This document shows, in pieces, positions 50,812 to 59,436 of a stretch of 64,000 bases of DNA. A program made the translations under genes and the position numbers. Source of the stretch: Halorubrum trapanicum. Its GTDB lineage: Archaea > Halobacteriota > Halobacteria > Halobacteriales > Haloferacaceae. Each line of letters opens with the position of its first letter. The first letter of the stretch is position 1. The stretch spans positions 2,046,001 through 2,110,000 of the forward strand of contig NZ_AP017569.1 of the NCBI RefSeq assembly GCF_002355655.1, given 5' to 3'. A model generated the notes under the pieces. That model searched no databases. It saw nothing but the letters and a program-made list of their open reading frames with translations, and had not been told where the DNA came from.

Positions 50812-51402
50812 ATGGACCACACGCGACGCGACGCGCTCGTCGGAAGCGCGCTCGCCCTGTCCGTCGCGACGGCGGGCTGCCTCGACTTCGCCGCGGGCGA
50901 CGGGCCGCAGGGCCCCGAGGGGACGCCGGCGACGCTGACCTGCGAGGACGACGGGTTCGTCCGCCTCGATCGGCCGTTCGAGGCGTCGGTCGCCGAGACG
51001 CTCGTCGAGACGGGCGAGACGACCGTGGAGCTCTCCACCGAGGGGACGACCGAGACGTACGGCCAGTCGCTCCGGCTCGTCCTCCGGAACACCGGCGACG
51101 CTCCGACGCCCACGCGCGGCGAGTCCGCCTACTCGCTCCAGCGCGAGACGGGCGAGGGGTGGCTCGACGTCCGCGGATCGACGACGGGCGAGGCGGTCGA
51201 ACTCCCGCGGAGCGAGTCGTCGCTCGGCACGAGCTCGGCGTACTCTTGGGACATCACGCTGACCGAGTCGGGCATCGCCGACGCGGTCGACGGCGTCGAC
51301 CTGGCCGTCTGTCCGCCGCTCGGCGCCGGGACCTACCGGTTCGTCTACTGGGGGCTCGTCGACGCGCCGCCGATCGGCGCGGAGTTCGAACTGGTCGGGT
51401 GA
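50812..51402 (+). CDS. Exported lipoprotein of unknown function
   Basis: 196 aa. THTRRDALVGSALALSVATAG-type signal (RRDALVGSALALSVATAGC, residues 5-23) with a twin-arginine pair and lipobox ATAGC, so likely Tat-exported and lipid-anchored. The mature part is beta-rich (SYGQSLRLVLRNTGDAPTPT-like) with two further Cys, in the first strand (LTCEDD) and near the end (LAVCPPLG), which may form a disulfide. It is divergent from glmM and converges with the KaiC-like operon. No motif for a ligand. Confidence 0.78.
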   Translation: MDHTRRDALVGSALALSVATAGCLDFAAGDGPQGPEGTPATLTCEDDGFVRLDRPFEASVAETLVETGETTVELSTEGTTETYGQSLRLVLRNTGDAPTPTRGESAYSLQRETGEGWLDVRGSTTGEAVELPRSESSLGTSSAYSWDITLTESGIADAVDGVDLAVCPPLGAGTYRFVYWGLVDAPPIGAEFELVG

Positions 51403-51454
51403 GGCCGGTTCGACGTGGGCCCGGTCGACTTCGGACCGCAGCGCGGGTCTCGAC

Positions 51455-52063
51455 TCAGAACGACTGCCAGTCGGAGGGTTGGCCCACGCGGCCGCGGACC
51501 CGGAACTCCCGGTCGTCGTCCTCGACGCGCGTCTCGACGACGACCTCGAACGGCTCGTGGAGGGTGTGAACGACCTGCTCGTCGTGGGCGGTCGAGCCGA
51601 CGACGCCGACGAACGGCCACCCCTCGCCGGATGTCTGGGAGGTCATCACGCGGGTGAACCGGTAGATGCGCTCGGGGTCCCAGTACATCAGCAGCTGCGA
51701 GAGCGAGTAGACGCCGACCGCGCGGTCGCGCCCGGCGGAGGACTCGACGATGTCGGTGAACTTGATGCCGATGTCCGTGAGGTTGCCCGCGCTGGCGACG
51801 TACTTGGTCGTCGGCGTGTCCTCGCGTTTGTCGCCCTGCTCGTGGGTGACGCAGTCGATGACGACGACGTCGTCGCCGTCGCCGCCCGTCAGCTCCTCGT
51901 AGTCGTCGCGGACCTTCTCCGCGGTCCGGCCCGTCGAGATGACGACCGGGCCGTCGGACCACGCGGCGAGCAGCCGGTTGAACAGGTCGTACTTCCCGCT
52001 CATCGGGGGACCGCTGATGAGGACGCTGTCGGCGCCGCGGACAGCGTCGGGAAGCGCGGTCAT
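51455..52063 (-). CDS. KaiC-like RecA-superfamily protein with altered Walker A
   Basis: 202 aa. SVLISGPPMSGKYDLFNRLL near residues 14-33 has the P-loop frame, but Lys is followed by Tyr instead of Thr/Ser (GKY). Walker-B-like DDVVVIDCVTHEQ near 64-76 and a typical third block RAVGVYSLSQLLMYWDPERI follow. This GvpD/KaiC-related group is common in haloarchaea. Last gene of a minus-strand run with two further genes; it may regulate or assist a signalling partner. ATPase activity is doubtful. Confidence 0.75.
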   Translation of the reverse strand: MTALPDAVRGADSVLISGPPMSGKYDLFNRLLAAWSDGPVVISTGRTAEKVRDDYEELTGGDGDDVVVIDCVTHEQGDKREDTPTTKYVASAGNLTDIGIKFTDIVESSAGRDRAVGVYSLSQLLMYWDPERIYRFTRVMTSQTSGEGWPFVGVVGSTAHDEQVVHTLHEPFEVVVETRVEDDDREFRVRGRVGQPSDWQSF

Positions 52064-52106
52064 AGTGAAAACGTGAGAGAGTGTCGGGTAAAACCCTTCG
52101 GAGCGA

Positions 52107-52499
52107 TCACTTTCGGAGCATGGAGGGGAGGTCGAGCGAGGACGGCGGTCCCTCTCGCGGCCCGTCGGTGAGTGTCAGCTCGCGTATCGCACCGGGGAGC
52201 GCGGCGGGGACCGGGGACTCGCGCGGCTCGCCGGCGCCGTCGACGAGCGAGCGCCAGACGGCCTCGTCGTCCGGGTCGTCCCGCTCCGCCTTCGCCTCCA
52301 GCGCCTTCGTCCGCCCCTCGTCGTACGCCAGCTCCACGATGCTCCGGTCGTAGCTCCCCGGGAACGCCTCCAACACCCGGTCGAGCTCCTCCGGGCGCGC
52401 GCTGTCGACGCCGGCCGCGACGCCCAGCGCGAAGGCGCGCTCGACGGCCTCCTCCCGCGAGAGGTCGTCCCACTCCGTGCCGAACGTGCGGTCGTACAT
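52107..52499 (-). CDS. Hypothetical acidic helical protein in KaiC-like operon
   Basis: 130 aa. Helical and charged (EEAVERAFALGVAAGVDSAR, RSIVELAYDEGRTKALEAKA). Its ATG overlaps the stop of the KaiC-like ATPase gene (52499). No motif known. Position between two KaiC-like proteins suggests a shared pathway. Confidence 0.72.
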   Translation of the reverse strand: MYDRTFGTEWDDLSREEAVERAFALGVAAGVDSARPEELDRVLEAFPGSYDRSIVELAYDEGRTKALEAKAERDDPDDEAVWRSLVDGAGEPRESPVPAALPGAIRELTLTDGPREGPPSSLDLPSMLRK

Positions 52500-53194
52500 C
52501 AGTGCGTCACCGTCGCGGCCGAGCCGACGCGAAGCCCGCCGTCGGTGAACTCCACGTCCTGGATGTCGGTGTCGACGTTCGTCCCCCGCATCTTCAGCAC
52601 TTGGACCCCGCGGCGCATCCCCTCGTCCTCGAGGTAGTTGTGCATGAAGACGACGCCGTGCGCGAGGTAGTGCTCCTCGGAGTAGGCGCTCGGGTCGGTC
52701 ATCTCGGAGATCAGGAGGGTCGTGGCGTCGGTCCGCTTCAGCGAGGAGAGCAGCTGGACCATCGTGTCCTCGTCGTCGTCGAGGAGGAACCGCAACAGCA
52801 TCGTCGAGTCGAAGACGACCCGGTCGATGTCGCGGGAGTTGATGAACCCGGTGAGGCGGTTGGTGACGCCCGAGCGGTCGCGCCGGTCGCCGGGGAGGCC
52901 GAAGAAGCGCCGCCCGTCCGACGAGAAGGAGTCGAGGAAGGTGACGCGGTCGGAGTCGAGCGCGCGGTCGAACCCGAACTCGTAGCCGCTCATGTCCTCG
53001 CGGATCCCCTCCTTCGTCTCGTGCATGCTGATGTAGAGGACGTCCTCGCCGTTCCGGGCGCCCTGGGCCGCGAACTGCGAACAGAAGGTCGTTTTGCCGC
53101 TCCCGGGCGGACCGCTGACCACGTAGAGGCGGTCCGCGGGGAACCCGCCGTCGACGAGGGCGTCGAACCCCGGGACGCCGCTTGAGACGCGCAT
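52499..53194 (-). CDS. KaiC-family RecA-like ATPase
   Basis: 231 aa from ATG 53194. SGVPGFDALVDGGFPADRLY gives the KaiC N-terminus, SGPPGSGKTTF near residue 28 a complete Walker A, DRVVFDSTMLLRFL a Walker B, and HGVVFMHNYLEDEG near 195 the C-terminal family block. KaiC-like single-domain ATPases in archaea often act in signalling or taxis. It lies 113 nt from cheW on the same strand, which supports a sensory role, but no partner is certain. The ATG start removes a basic upstream extension. Confidence 0.85.
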   Translation of the reverse strand: MRVSSGVPGFDALVDGGFPADRLYVVSGPPGSGKTTFCSQFAAQGARNGEDVLYISMHETKEGIREDMSGYEFGFDRALDSDRVTFLDSFSSDGRRFFGLPGDRRDRSGVTNRLTGFINSRDIDRVVFDSTMLLRFLLDDDEDTMVQLLSSLKRTDATTLLISEMTDPSAYSEEHYLAHGVVFMHNYLEDEGMRRGVQVLKMRGTNVDTDIQDVEFTDGGLRVGSAATVTH

Positions 53195-53307
53195 ACGTGG
53201 GAGACCCGTCGGACGGCTGATAAGCGTTGGCACCCGGTTCTCACGGGTGAGAACCGACGCAGCCCTCGCGTGTCCCGCGTCGATCCGAGGGCGGCCGCTT
53301 CTCCCGA

Positions 53308-53781
53308 CTACGCCTCCGCGGCCTCGACGTCGTCGAGGTCGGCGGCGAGCGCGTCGTCGACGTCCGGCGAGACCCACACGACGAACCGGTCGTCGGACTT
53401 GACGATGCCGCGGACGCCCTCGTCCTCGACGGTGGTGTTCTGGTCGACGTCCTCGGGCGAGACGTCGCGGACCTGGAACACCTCGTCGACCATCCAGCCG
53501 ACCGTCCCGCCCTCGTCGATCTCGCCGTCGTCGAAGACGACGATCCGCTCGCGCGGCCCGTCCTCGTCGATGTCGAACACCGTCTTCGGGTCGACGATCG
53601 TCGTCGTCCGGCCGCGGAGGTCCATCACGCCCTCGACGTGGTCCGGCGAGTTGGGGATCCGCGTGAGCTCGCCGGCGTCGACGATCTCGTCGATGACGCC
53701 GATGTCCAGACAGTACGTCCCGTCGCCCAGGCCGAACTCCAACACCTTGGTCGGTTCGGCGTCCGCCTCTGTTGCTGCCAT
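53308..53781 (-). CDS. cheW: CheW chemotaxis coupling protein
   Basis: 157 aa. Links CheA to transducers. KVLEFGLGDGTYCLDIGVID (12-31), HVEGVMDLRGRTTTIVDPKT (48-67) and VGWMVDEVFQVRDV are CheW-fold motifs. Divergent from cheB; the 102-bp gap holds both promoters and the palindrome at 53817-53834. A TATA-like GATTATCT box lies about 28 nt upstream of its ATG. Confidence 0.92.
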   Translation of the reverse strand: MAATEADAEPTKVLEFGLGDGTYCLDIGVIDEIVDAGELTRIPNSPDHVEGVMDLRGRTTTIVDPKTVFDIDEDGPRERIVVFDDGEIDEGGTVGWMVDEVFQVRDVSPEDVDQNTTVEDEGVRGIVKSDDRFVVWVSPDVDDALAADLDDVEAAEA

Positions 53782-53816
53782 GCCCGTAGCTGCGGCGAAC
53801 CGACAGATAATCGTGT

Positions 53817-53834
53817 CCCCTGAATTATCAGGGG
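53817..53834. promoter_or_regulatory. Perfect palindrome between cheW and cheB
   Basis: CCCCTGA-ATTA-TCAGGGG: 7-bp perfect arms around ATTA. It is 36 nt from the cheW ATG, directly upstream of its TATA box, and 50 nt from the cheB ATG, about 20 nt upstream of the cheB TATA box (TTTATG, 53854 region). It is well placed for a factor that controls both operons. Confidence 0.6.
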
Positions 53835-53883
53835 TGATTACTGGGTCCGTGGATTTATGCTGATTCTGGGCGCGCCGTGAGAC

Positions 53884-54978
53884 ATGAGCAGGACGACGGA
53901 TCGGCGCGGCGGTCGGGACGGGTCGCCGCGGGTGGTGGTCGTCGACGACTCGCCGTTCATGCGGGGACTGATAAGCGACCTCCTGAGCGACGCCGGGGTC
54001 GCGGTCGTCGGCGAGGCGGGGGACGGGGAGGAGGCGCTCTCGGTGGTCGCCGAGACGCGTCCCGACGTCGTGACGATGGACGTCGAGATGCCCGGAATGG
54101 GCGGGCTCGAAGCCGTCGAGCGGCTGATGGAGGAGACGCCGACGCCGGTGTTGATGCTGTCGGCGCACACGGACGAGGGCGCGGAGGTCACCTTCGAGGC
54201 GCTCGACCGCGGCGCGGTCGACTTCTTCGCGAAGCCCGGCGGCGAGGTGTCGACGGGCGTCTCGCGGGAGTCGGAGCGCCTCGTGGAGGCGGTGCGCTCG
54301 GTCGCGGGTGCCGACCTCGACGCCGCGACCCGCGAGCGCGACGACCCGAGCGCCGCGGCGTCGCGCTCGCCGGACGCCGGGTCCGAGGCGGACGCGGCCG
54401 ACGTCGACGGGCCGCTGACCGTGGTGATCGCGGCCTCGACCGGCGGGCCGAACGCCGTCGAGCGCGTGCTGTCCGCGCTGCCGATGGCGGACTGCCGCGT
54501 GGTCGTCGTCCAGCACATGCCGGAGGCGTTCACCTCGCGGTTCGCGGACCGGCTCGACGCCGCCTCCGCGTACGACGTGCGCGAGGCCAGCGACGGCGCG
54601 CGGATCGGCGCCGGCGAGGTGCTCGTCGCCCGCGGCGGGAGCCACACGCTGATCGACAGCTACCGCTCGGGGCGGCTCCGGGTGAAGCTCGACGCGGACG
54701 ACGACTCCCACACGGTCACCCCCGCGGCCGACGTGACGATGCGCTCCGCGGCCGAGGTGATCGACGACCCGCTCGTCGGCGTCGTGCTGACCGGGATGGG
54801 CTCGGACGCCGCGGCGGGGATCCGCGCGATGGCCGACGCCGGGGCGCGCACGCTGGCGCAGAGCGAGGACACCTGCGTCATCTACGGGATGCCGAAGCGC
54901 GCGGTCGAGACCGGCGGGGTCGACGCCGTCTGCGACCTCGACGACGTCGCCGGCGCGATCGTGGGGGGTGAGGCCTGA
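53884..54978 (+). CDS. cheB: CheB methylesterase
   Basis: 364 aa. Removes methyl groups (and deamidates) receptor glutamates when phosphorylated. Receiver domain 14-130 with VVVDDSPFM and phospho-acceptor D66 (TMDVEMPGM). Catalytic domain 175-364 with S185 (AASTGGPN), H211 (VQHMPEAF) and D308 (TGMGSDAAAG). An acidic linker of ~40 residues lies between. TATA box 27-30 nt upstream; its stop overlaps the cheA start by 1 nt (TGATG). Confidence 0.94.
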   Translation: MSRTTDRRGGRDGSPRVVVVDDSPFMRGLISDLLSDAGVAVVGEAGDGEEALSVVAETRPDVVTMDVEMPGMGGLEAVERLMEETPTPVLMLSAHTDEGAEVTFEALDRGAVDFFAKPGGEVSTGVSRESERLVEAVRSVAGADLDAATRERDDPSAAASRSPDAGSEADAADVDGPLTVVIAASTGGPNAVERVLSALPMADCRVVVVQHMPEAFTSRFADRLDAASAYDVREASDGARIGAGEVLVARGGSHTLIDSYRSGRLRVKLDADDDSHTVTPAADVTMRSAAEVIDDPLVGVVLTGMGSDAAAGIRAMADAGARTLAQSEDTCVIYGMPKRAVETGGVDAVCDLDDVAGAIVGGEA

Positions 54979-57407
54979 TGGACTCCCACCGCGCCGCGTT
55001 CGTCGCCGAGGCCGAAGACGGGATCACCGACCTCAACAACGCCCTACTCGCCCTCGAAGCCGACCCCGAGGACACCGAGGCGATGGACGACGTGTTCCGC
55101 GTCGCCCACACCCTGAAGGGGAACGCCGCGGCGATGGGGTACGAGGACGTCTCCGACTTCGGGCACGCCTTAGAGGACCTGCTGGACGCGGTCCGGCAGG
55201 GCGACCGCGAGGTGACGCCCGAGCTGATGGACCTCCTCTTCGAGGGGGTCGACACGGTCGAGGCGATGGTCGAGGAGATCGCCGAGGCCGGCGAGGTGTC
55301 GACCGATCCCTCCGACCTCGAATCGCGCCTCCGCGAGATGGAGGAACACGGCACCGTCGGCGGCGGGGACGGCGGCGATTCGGCGGACGACGCCGCCGAG
55401 ACCGCCGACGACGGGTCCGACGACGATGCCGCCGAGGAAGAGGGTAGCGGCGACGCAGATGAGGGCGAAGACGACGCCGACGTCTCGGTGCCGGAACCGC
55501 CGGCGGCCGCGGCCGACCTCCCCGACCCGGTCGCGTACGCGGACGTGACGATCGGCGACGCGCAGATGCCGGGCGTCGACGCCGCGCTCGTCCTCCAGGC
55601 GCTCGACGAGCAGTTCGACGCGCACGCGACCGACCCGGCCCCGGAGGCGCTGGAGGACGGCGAGTACGACGAGTCGTTCGACGCCTTCGTCGGCGGCGCC
55701 GACCCCGAGGTCGTCGCCGAGGGGCTCCGGGCGCTCACGCAGGTCGAGGCGGTCACTGCGGTCGCTGTCGGCGACGGCGCGGACGGCGCGGCCGCGGTCG
55801 GCGACGGCGAGGACGCTGCGGCCGCGGAACCGAGCGACGGGGACGCCGAGTCGGTCGGTTCGGCCGACGCGGACGCGACGGCCGACGACGAGTTCGAGTC
55901 CGCCGAACCGGCGGATCCCGAGAGCGCCGAACCGGAACCGACCGACGACGCGACCGACGCACCCGAGCCGTCGGACGCCGACCCCGACGCTGACGACTCC
56001 GACGGTTCGGACCCGGCGTCGACCGGTTCGGACCCGGCGTCGACCGATTCGGACTCGGCGTCGACCGATTCGGACCCAGTGTCGACCGATTCGGACTCGG
56101 CGTCGACCGATTCGGACCAGAAGCCGAACGACTCCGGCTCGAAGTCGGAGTCGAAGTCCGGCGACGAGATCAAATCGATCCGGGTCGACGTCGACCAGGT
56201 CGACGAGCTGTACGGGCTCGTCGAGCAGCTGGTGACGAGCCGGATCAAGCTCCGGCGGGAGCTGGAGGCCGCCGACGCCGAGTCGGACACGTTAGACGAG
56301 CTCGACAAGCTCGCCTCCAGCCTTCAGGACACGGCGATGGACATGCGGCTCATCCCGTTCTCGCAGGTGTCGGACTCGTTCCCGCGTCTCGTCCGCGACA
56401 TCTCGCGGGACCTCGACAAGCGGATCGACTTCGAGATCGAGGGCGACGACGTCGAGCTCGACCGCACCATCCTCACGGAGATGCGCGACCCGCTCGTGCA
56501 CGTCCTGCGGAACGCGGTCGACCACGGGATCGAGCCGCCCGAGGAGCGCGAGGCCGCCGGGAAGGACCCGACCGGGCACGTGGAGCTCACGGCCGAGCGC
56601 GAGCGCGACCACGTCATCATCGAGGTCGCGGACGACGGCGCGGGGCTCGACCCCGACCAGCTCCGCGACAAGGCGGTCGAGGAGGGGGTCAAGAGCCGCG
56701 AGGCGGTCGAGGCGATGGAGGACAGCGAGGCGTACGACCTCGTCTTCCACCCCGGCCTCTCGACCGCCGAGGAGGTCACGGACGTCTCCGGCCGCGGCGT
56801 CGGGATGGACGTGGTCCGGACGACCGCGCGCGACCTCGACGGCTCCGTCTCGGTCGAGAGCGAGCCCGGCGAGGGGACCACGGTCCGCTTCCGACTCCCC
56901 GTCACCGTCGCCATCGTGAAGGTGATGTTCGTCGACGTCGGCGGCACGGAGTACGGCATCCCGATCAAGTCGATCGCGGAGGTCGCCCGCGCCGACGACG
57001 TCGAGGAGGTCCACGGCGACGAGGTCGTCAGACACGAGGACGACCTCTACCCCGTCATCCGGCTGAACGAGCGCCTCGGCGAGATCGACTCGACCGCGGC
57101 CGAGGCCTCGGCGGCCGCCGACGAGACGCCCGCCGCCGACGGCGGCGTCGCGGTCGACGACGGGACCGACCCCGCCGGACCGGCACCCGACGACGCGGGC
57201 GGCGCGGGCGCGACCGACGACGGGATGCTCGTCCGGATCCGCGAGGAGACGCGGCAGGTCGCGCTCCACTGCGACGCGGTGTTAGACCAGGAGGAAGTGG
57301 TCGTCAAACCGCTCGACGGCCCGCTCTCGGGGACGCCCGGACTCAGCGGCACGGCGGTCCTCGGCGACGGGGACGTCGTGGCCGTGCTCGACGTGGTGAG
57401 CCTATGA
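54978..57407 (+). CDS. cheA: CheA histidine kinase
   Basis: 809 aa. Hpt domain 1-110 with phospho-acceptor H44 (VAHTLKGNAA); P2-like region about 165-270; long acidic linker with heptapeptide repeats (about 340-380); dimerisation helices ~395-460; HATPase domain ~460-640 with HVLRNAVDHG, DDGAGLD, GRGVGMDVV and GEGTTVRF; CheW-like domain ~643-809. Transmits sensor signals from Htr receptors to CheY and CheB. It overlaps cheB and cheR, so one operon. Confidence 0.95.
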   Translation: MDSHRAAFVAEAEDGITDLNNALLALEADPEDTEAMDDVFRVAHTLKGNAAAMGYEDVSDFGHALEDLLDAVRQGDREVTPELMDLLFEGVDTVEAMVEEIAEAGEVSTDPSDLESRLREMEEHGTVGGGDGGDSADDAAETADDGSDDDAAEEEGSGDADEGEDDADVSVPEPPAAAADLPDPVAYADVTIGDAQMPGVDAALVLQALDEQFDAHATDPAPEALEDGEYDESFDAFVGGADPEVVAEGLRALTQVEAVTAVAVGDGADGAAAVGDGEDAAAAEPSDGDAESVGSADADATADDEFESAEPADPESAEPEPTDDATDAPEPSDADPDADDSDGSDPASTGSDPASTDSDSASTDSDPVSTDSDSASTDSDQKPNDSGSKSESKSGDEIKSIRVDVDQVDELYGLVEQLVTSRIKLRRELEAADAESDTLDELDKLASSLQDTAMDMRLIPFSQVSDSFPRLVRDISRDLDKRIDFEIEGDDVELDRTILTEMRDPLVHVLRNAVDHGIEPPEEREAAGKDPTGHVELTAERERDHVIIEVADDGAGLDPDQLRDKAVEEGVKSREAVEAMEDSEAYDLVFHPGLSTAEEVTDVSGRGVGMDVVRTTARDLDGSVSVESEPGEGTTVRFRLPVTVAIVKVMFVDVGGTEYGIPIKSIAEVARADDVEEVHGDEVVRHEDDLYPVIRLNERLGEIDSTAAEASAAADETPAADGGVAVDDGTDPAGPAPDDAGGAGATDDGMLVRIREETRQVALHCDAVLDQEEVVVKPLDGPLSGTPGLSGTAVLGDGDVVAVLDVVSL
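56007..56111 (+). repeat. 21-bp (7-codon) tandem repeat in the cheA linker
   Basis: Five units with period 21 bp encode SD(P/S)(A/V)ST(D/G) repeats; the second begins at 56028. It is in the disordered acidic linker ahead of the dimerisation domain and would be prone to length change between strains. Confidence 0.85.
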
Positions 57408-58222
57408 GCGAGTCCGCAGACGACGGCGAGACGGCGTTCGAAGGCGTCCTCCGCCAGATCGACGACACGGTGCCGTTCGAGCCGGGCTACTACAACGAGT
57501 CGTACCTCGACCGCCGGATCACGGCGCGGATGCGCCGGCGAGACACGGAGTCGCACGCCGAGTACGAGCGCATCCTGCGCGAGGACGCCGACGAGCGGCA
57601 GGCGCTGATGGACGCGCTCACGATCAACGTGACGGAGTTCTTCCGCAACCCGGAGATGTGGGACGTCCTCCGCGACGTGTTGCGCGAGCGGACCGCGGAG
57701 CAGCGGCGCGTCCGCGTCTGGTCGGCGCCCTCGGCGGACGGCCGCGAGCCGTACTCCGTCGCGATGTTAGCCTGCGACGACCCCGAGATCGACGAGTCGC
57801 GCGTGGAGGTGCTCGGCTCCGACATCAGCGAGGAGGCGCTCGACAACGCCCGCGAGGGCGTCTACCACACGACGCGGACGACCGACATCGCCGAGGAGCT
57901 CGAACCCCTCTCGGACCCGGACCGCTACGTCGAGCGCGACGGGGACACGTTCCGCGTCCGCGAGGCCCCTCGCCGGCTCGTCGAGTTCGCGACGCACGAC
58001 CTGATCCGCGACGGCGCCCGCGACCCCTTCGACGTGGTGCTGTGCCGGAACCTGCTGATCTACATCGACGTCGACCACAAGGCGGCCCTGTTCGACACGC
58101 TGGAGGCGTCGCTGGCCGACGACGGCGTCCTCGTGTTGGGGATGACCGAGAGCGTCCCCCCGGACCGCTCCGACCGCTACGAACCGATCGACAAGCGACG
58201 GCGGGTGTTCGGGAGGCGCTGA
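57404..58222 (+). CDS. cheR: CheR chemotaxis methyltransferase
   Basis: 272 aa. Methylates receptor glutamates using S-adenosylmethionine. The N-terminal helical domain holds YLDRRITARMRRRDTESHAE (28-48 region) and NVTEFFRNPEMWDVL; the SAM-binding part has ADGREPYSVAML (the usual STGEEPYS region, here changed), DISEEALDNAREGVY and FDVVLCRNLLIYID. Overlaps cheA by 4 nt and the HEAT gene by 1 nt. Confidence 0.94.
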   Translation: MSESADDGETAFEGVLRQIDDTVPFEPGYYNESYLDRRITARMRRRDTESHAEYERILREDADERQALMDALTINVTEFFRNPEMWDVLRDVLRERTAEQRRVRVWSAPSADGREPYSVAMLACDDPEIDESRVEVLGSDISEEALDNAREGVYHTTRTTDIAEELEPLSDPDRYVERDGDTFRVREAPRRLVEFATHDLIRDGARDPFDVVLCRNLLIYIDVDHKAALFDTLEASLADDGVLVLGMTESVPPDRSDRYEPIDKRRRVFGRR

Positions 58223-59436
58223 TGTCGCTGTACCAGCACGCTCGGGACGGGAACGCGGAGCGACTCCGGGACGCGCTCGGCAGCGACAGCGCGGCCGTCC
58301 GGCGGCGCGCCGCGGAGTTCCTCGGCGAGATCGGCGAGGAGGACGACCAGCCGACGGTCGACGGGCTGCTCCGCGCGGCGACGACGGACGACGACCCCGA
58401 GGTCCGCGGCGCGGCGGTCGACGCGCTCGACGAGATCGGCGAGGCGGCGCTCGAACAGCTCCTCGAAGAGCTCACGGGCGGGGGCGGCGACTCGGAGGCG
58501 GAGTGGGTCACCGCGCGAAAGTTCGCCCGCGCGCTGAAGGCCGACCGTCCGGAGCTCCGGATGGCGGCGGCGAACGCGCTCGGGCGCCTCGACGACGCGA
58601 GCGGCCTCCAGGCGCTGGTCGGCGCGCTCGACGACGGGGACGCCCGCGTCCGGCTCCGCGCGGCGCAGGCATGCGGGACCTACGCCGACGCGCGCGCGGT
58701 CCCGGGGCTGCGCGAGCGGCTCGACGACGAGGAGCCGCGCGTCCGGCGGGCCGCCGCGAACGCGCTGGGGACGATCGGGACGGACCAGGCGCTGTCGCCG
58801 CTGCTCGAACTGCTCGACGACGGCGACGAGTCGATCCGACGGATCGCGGCCGGCGCGCTCGGGAAGGCCAGCACCCCGGAGCCGGTCGAGCCGCTCGCGC
58901 GGGCGCTCGGCGACGAGAGCGCCGTGGTGCGGAACGCGGCGGTGTACTCGGTGATCGAGCTGCTCTCGAACGTGCCGACCGAGCAGAGCCACGCCGTCCG
59001 CGACCAGGTGGTCTCGGAGCTGAAGGCGGCCGACGACGCGACCGTCGTCGAGCCGCTCGTCGAGATCCTCACCGAGGGCCAGCAGTCCCGCCAGCGCCGG
59101 AACGCGGCGTGGATCCTCGGTCGGGTGGCCGACCCGGACACGGCGACCGCGGTGGAGGCGCTCGCGGACGCGCTCGCGGACGACGACCCCCAGACCGCGC
59201 AGTTCGCGGCGACGAGCCTCAAGAGCCTCGGCGGCCCGGTCGTCGAGGACCGCCTGCTCGACATGCTGGGCCCCGAACACCCGGAGGACGCCCGCGCGAA
59301 GGCGGTGTTCGTCCTCGGGCAGATCGGCGGGCAGGAGACGCTCAACCGCCTCGAAGAGTACGCCGACGACGACAGCCAGGCCGTCAGAAAGCGCGTGTTC
59401 TCGGCCGTCTCGAAGCTGCGCGCGGGGGGTCCGTAA
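58222..59436 (+). CDS. HEAT-repeat taxis protein
   Basis: 404 aa built from PBS-lyase/HEAT repeats throughout (ARKFARALKADRPELRMAAA, VRLRAAQACGTYADARAVPG, VRRAAANALGTIGTDQALSP, IRRIAAGALGKASTPEPVEP). In Halobacterium, a HEAT-repeat protein of this place in the che cluster (OE2401F) binds CheY, CheD and the CheF proteins and is needed for taxis; that study is from memory. ATG 58222 overlaps the cheR stop. Confidence 0.88.
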   Translation: MSLYQHARDGNAERLRDALGSDSAAVRRRAAEFLGEIGEEDDQPTVDGLLRAATTDDDPEVRGAAVDALDEIGEAALEQLLEELTGGGGDSEAEWVTARKFARALKADRPELRMAAANALGRLDDASGLQALVGALDDGDARVRLRAAQACGTYADARAVPGLRERLDDEEPRVRRAAANALGTIGTDQALSPLLELLDDGDESIRRIAAGALGKASTPEPVEPLARALGDESAVVRNAAVYSVIELLSNVPTEQSHAVRDQVVSELKAADDATVVEPLVEILTEGQQSRQRRNAAWILGRVADPDTATAVEALADALADDDPQTAQFAATSLKSLGGPVVEDRLLDMLGPEHPEDARAKAVFVLGQIGGQETLNRLEEYADDDSQAVRKRVFSAVSKLRAGGP

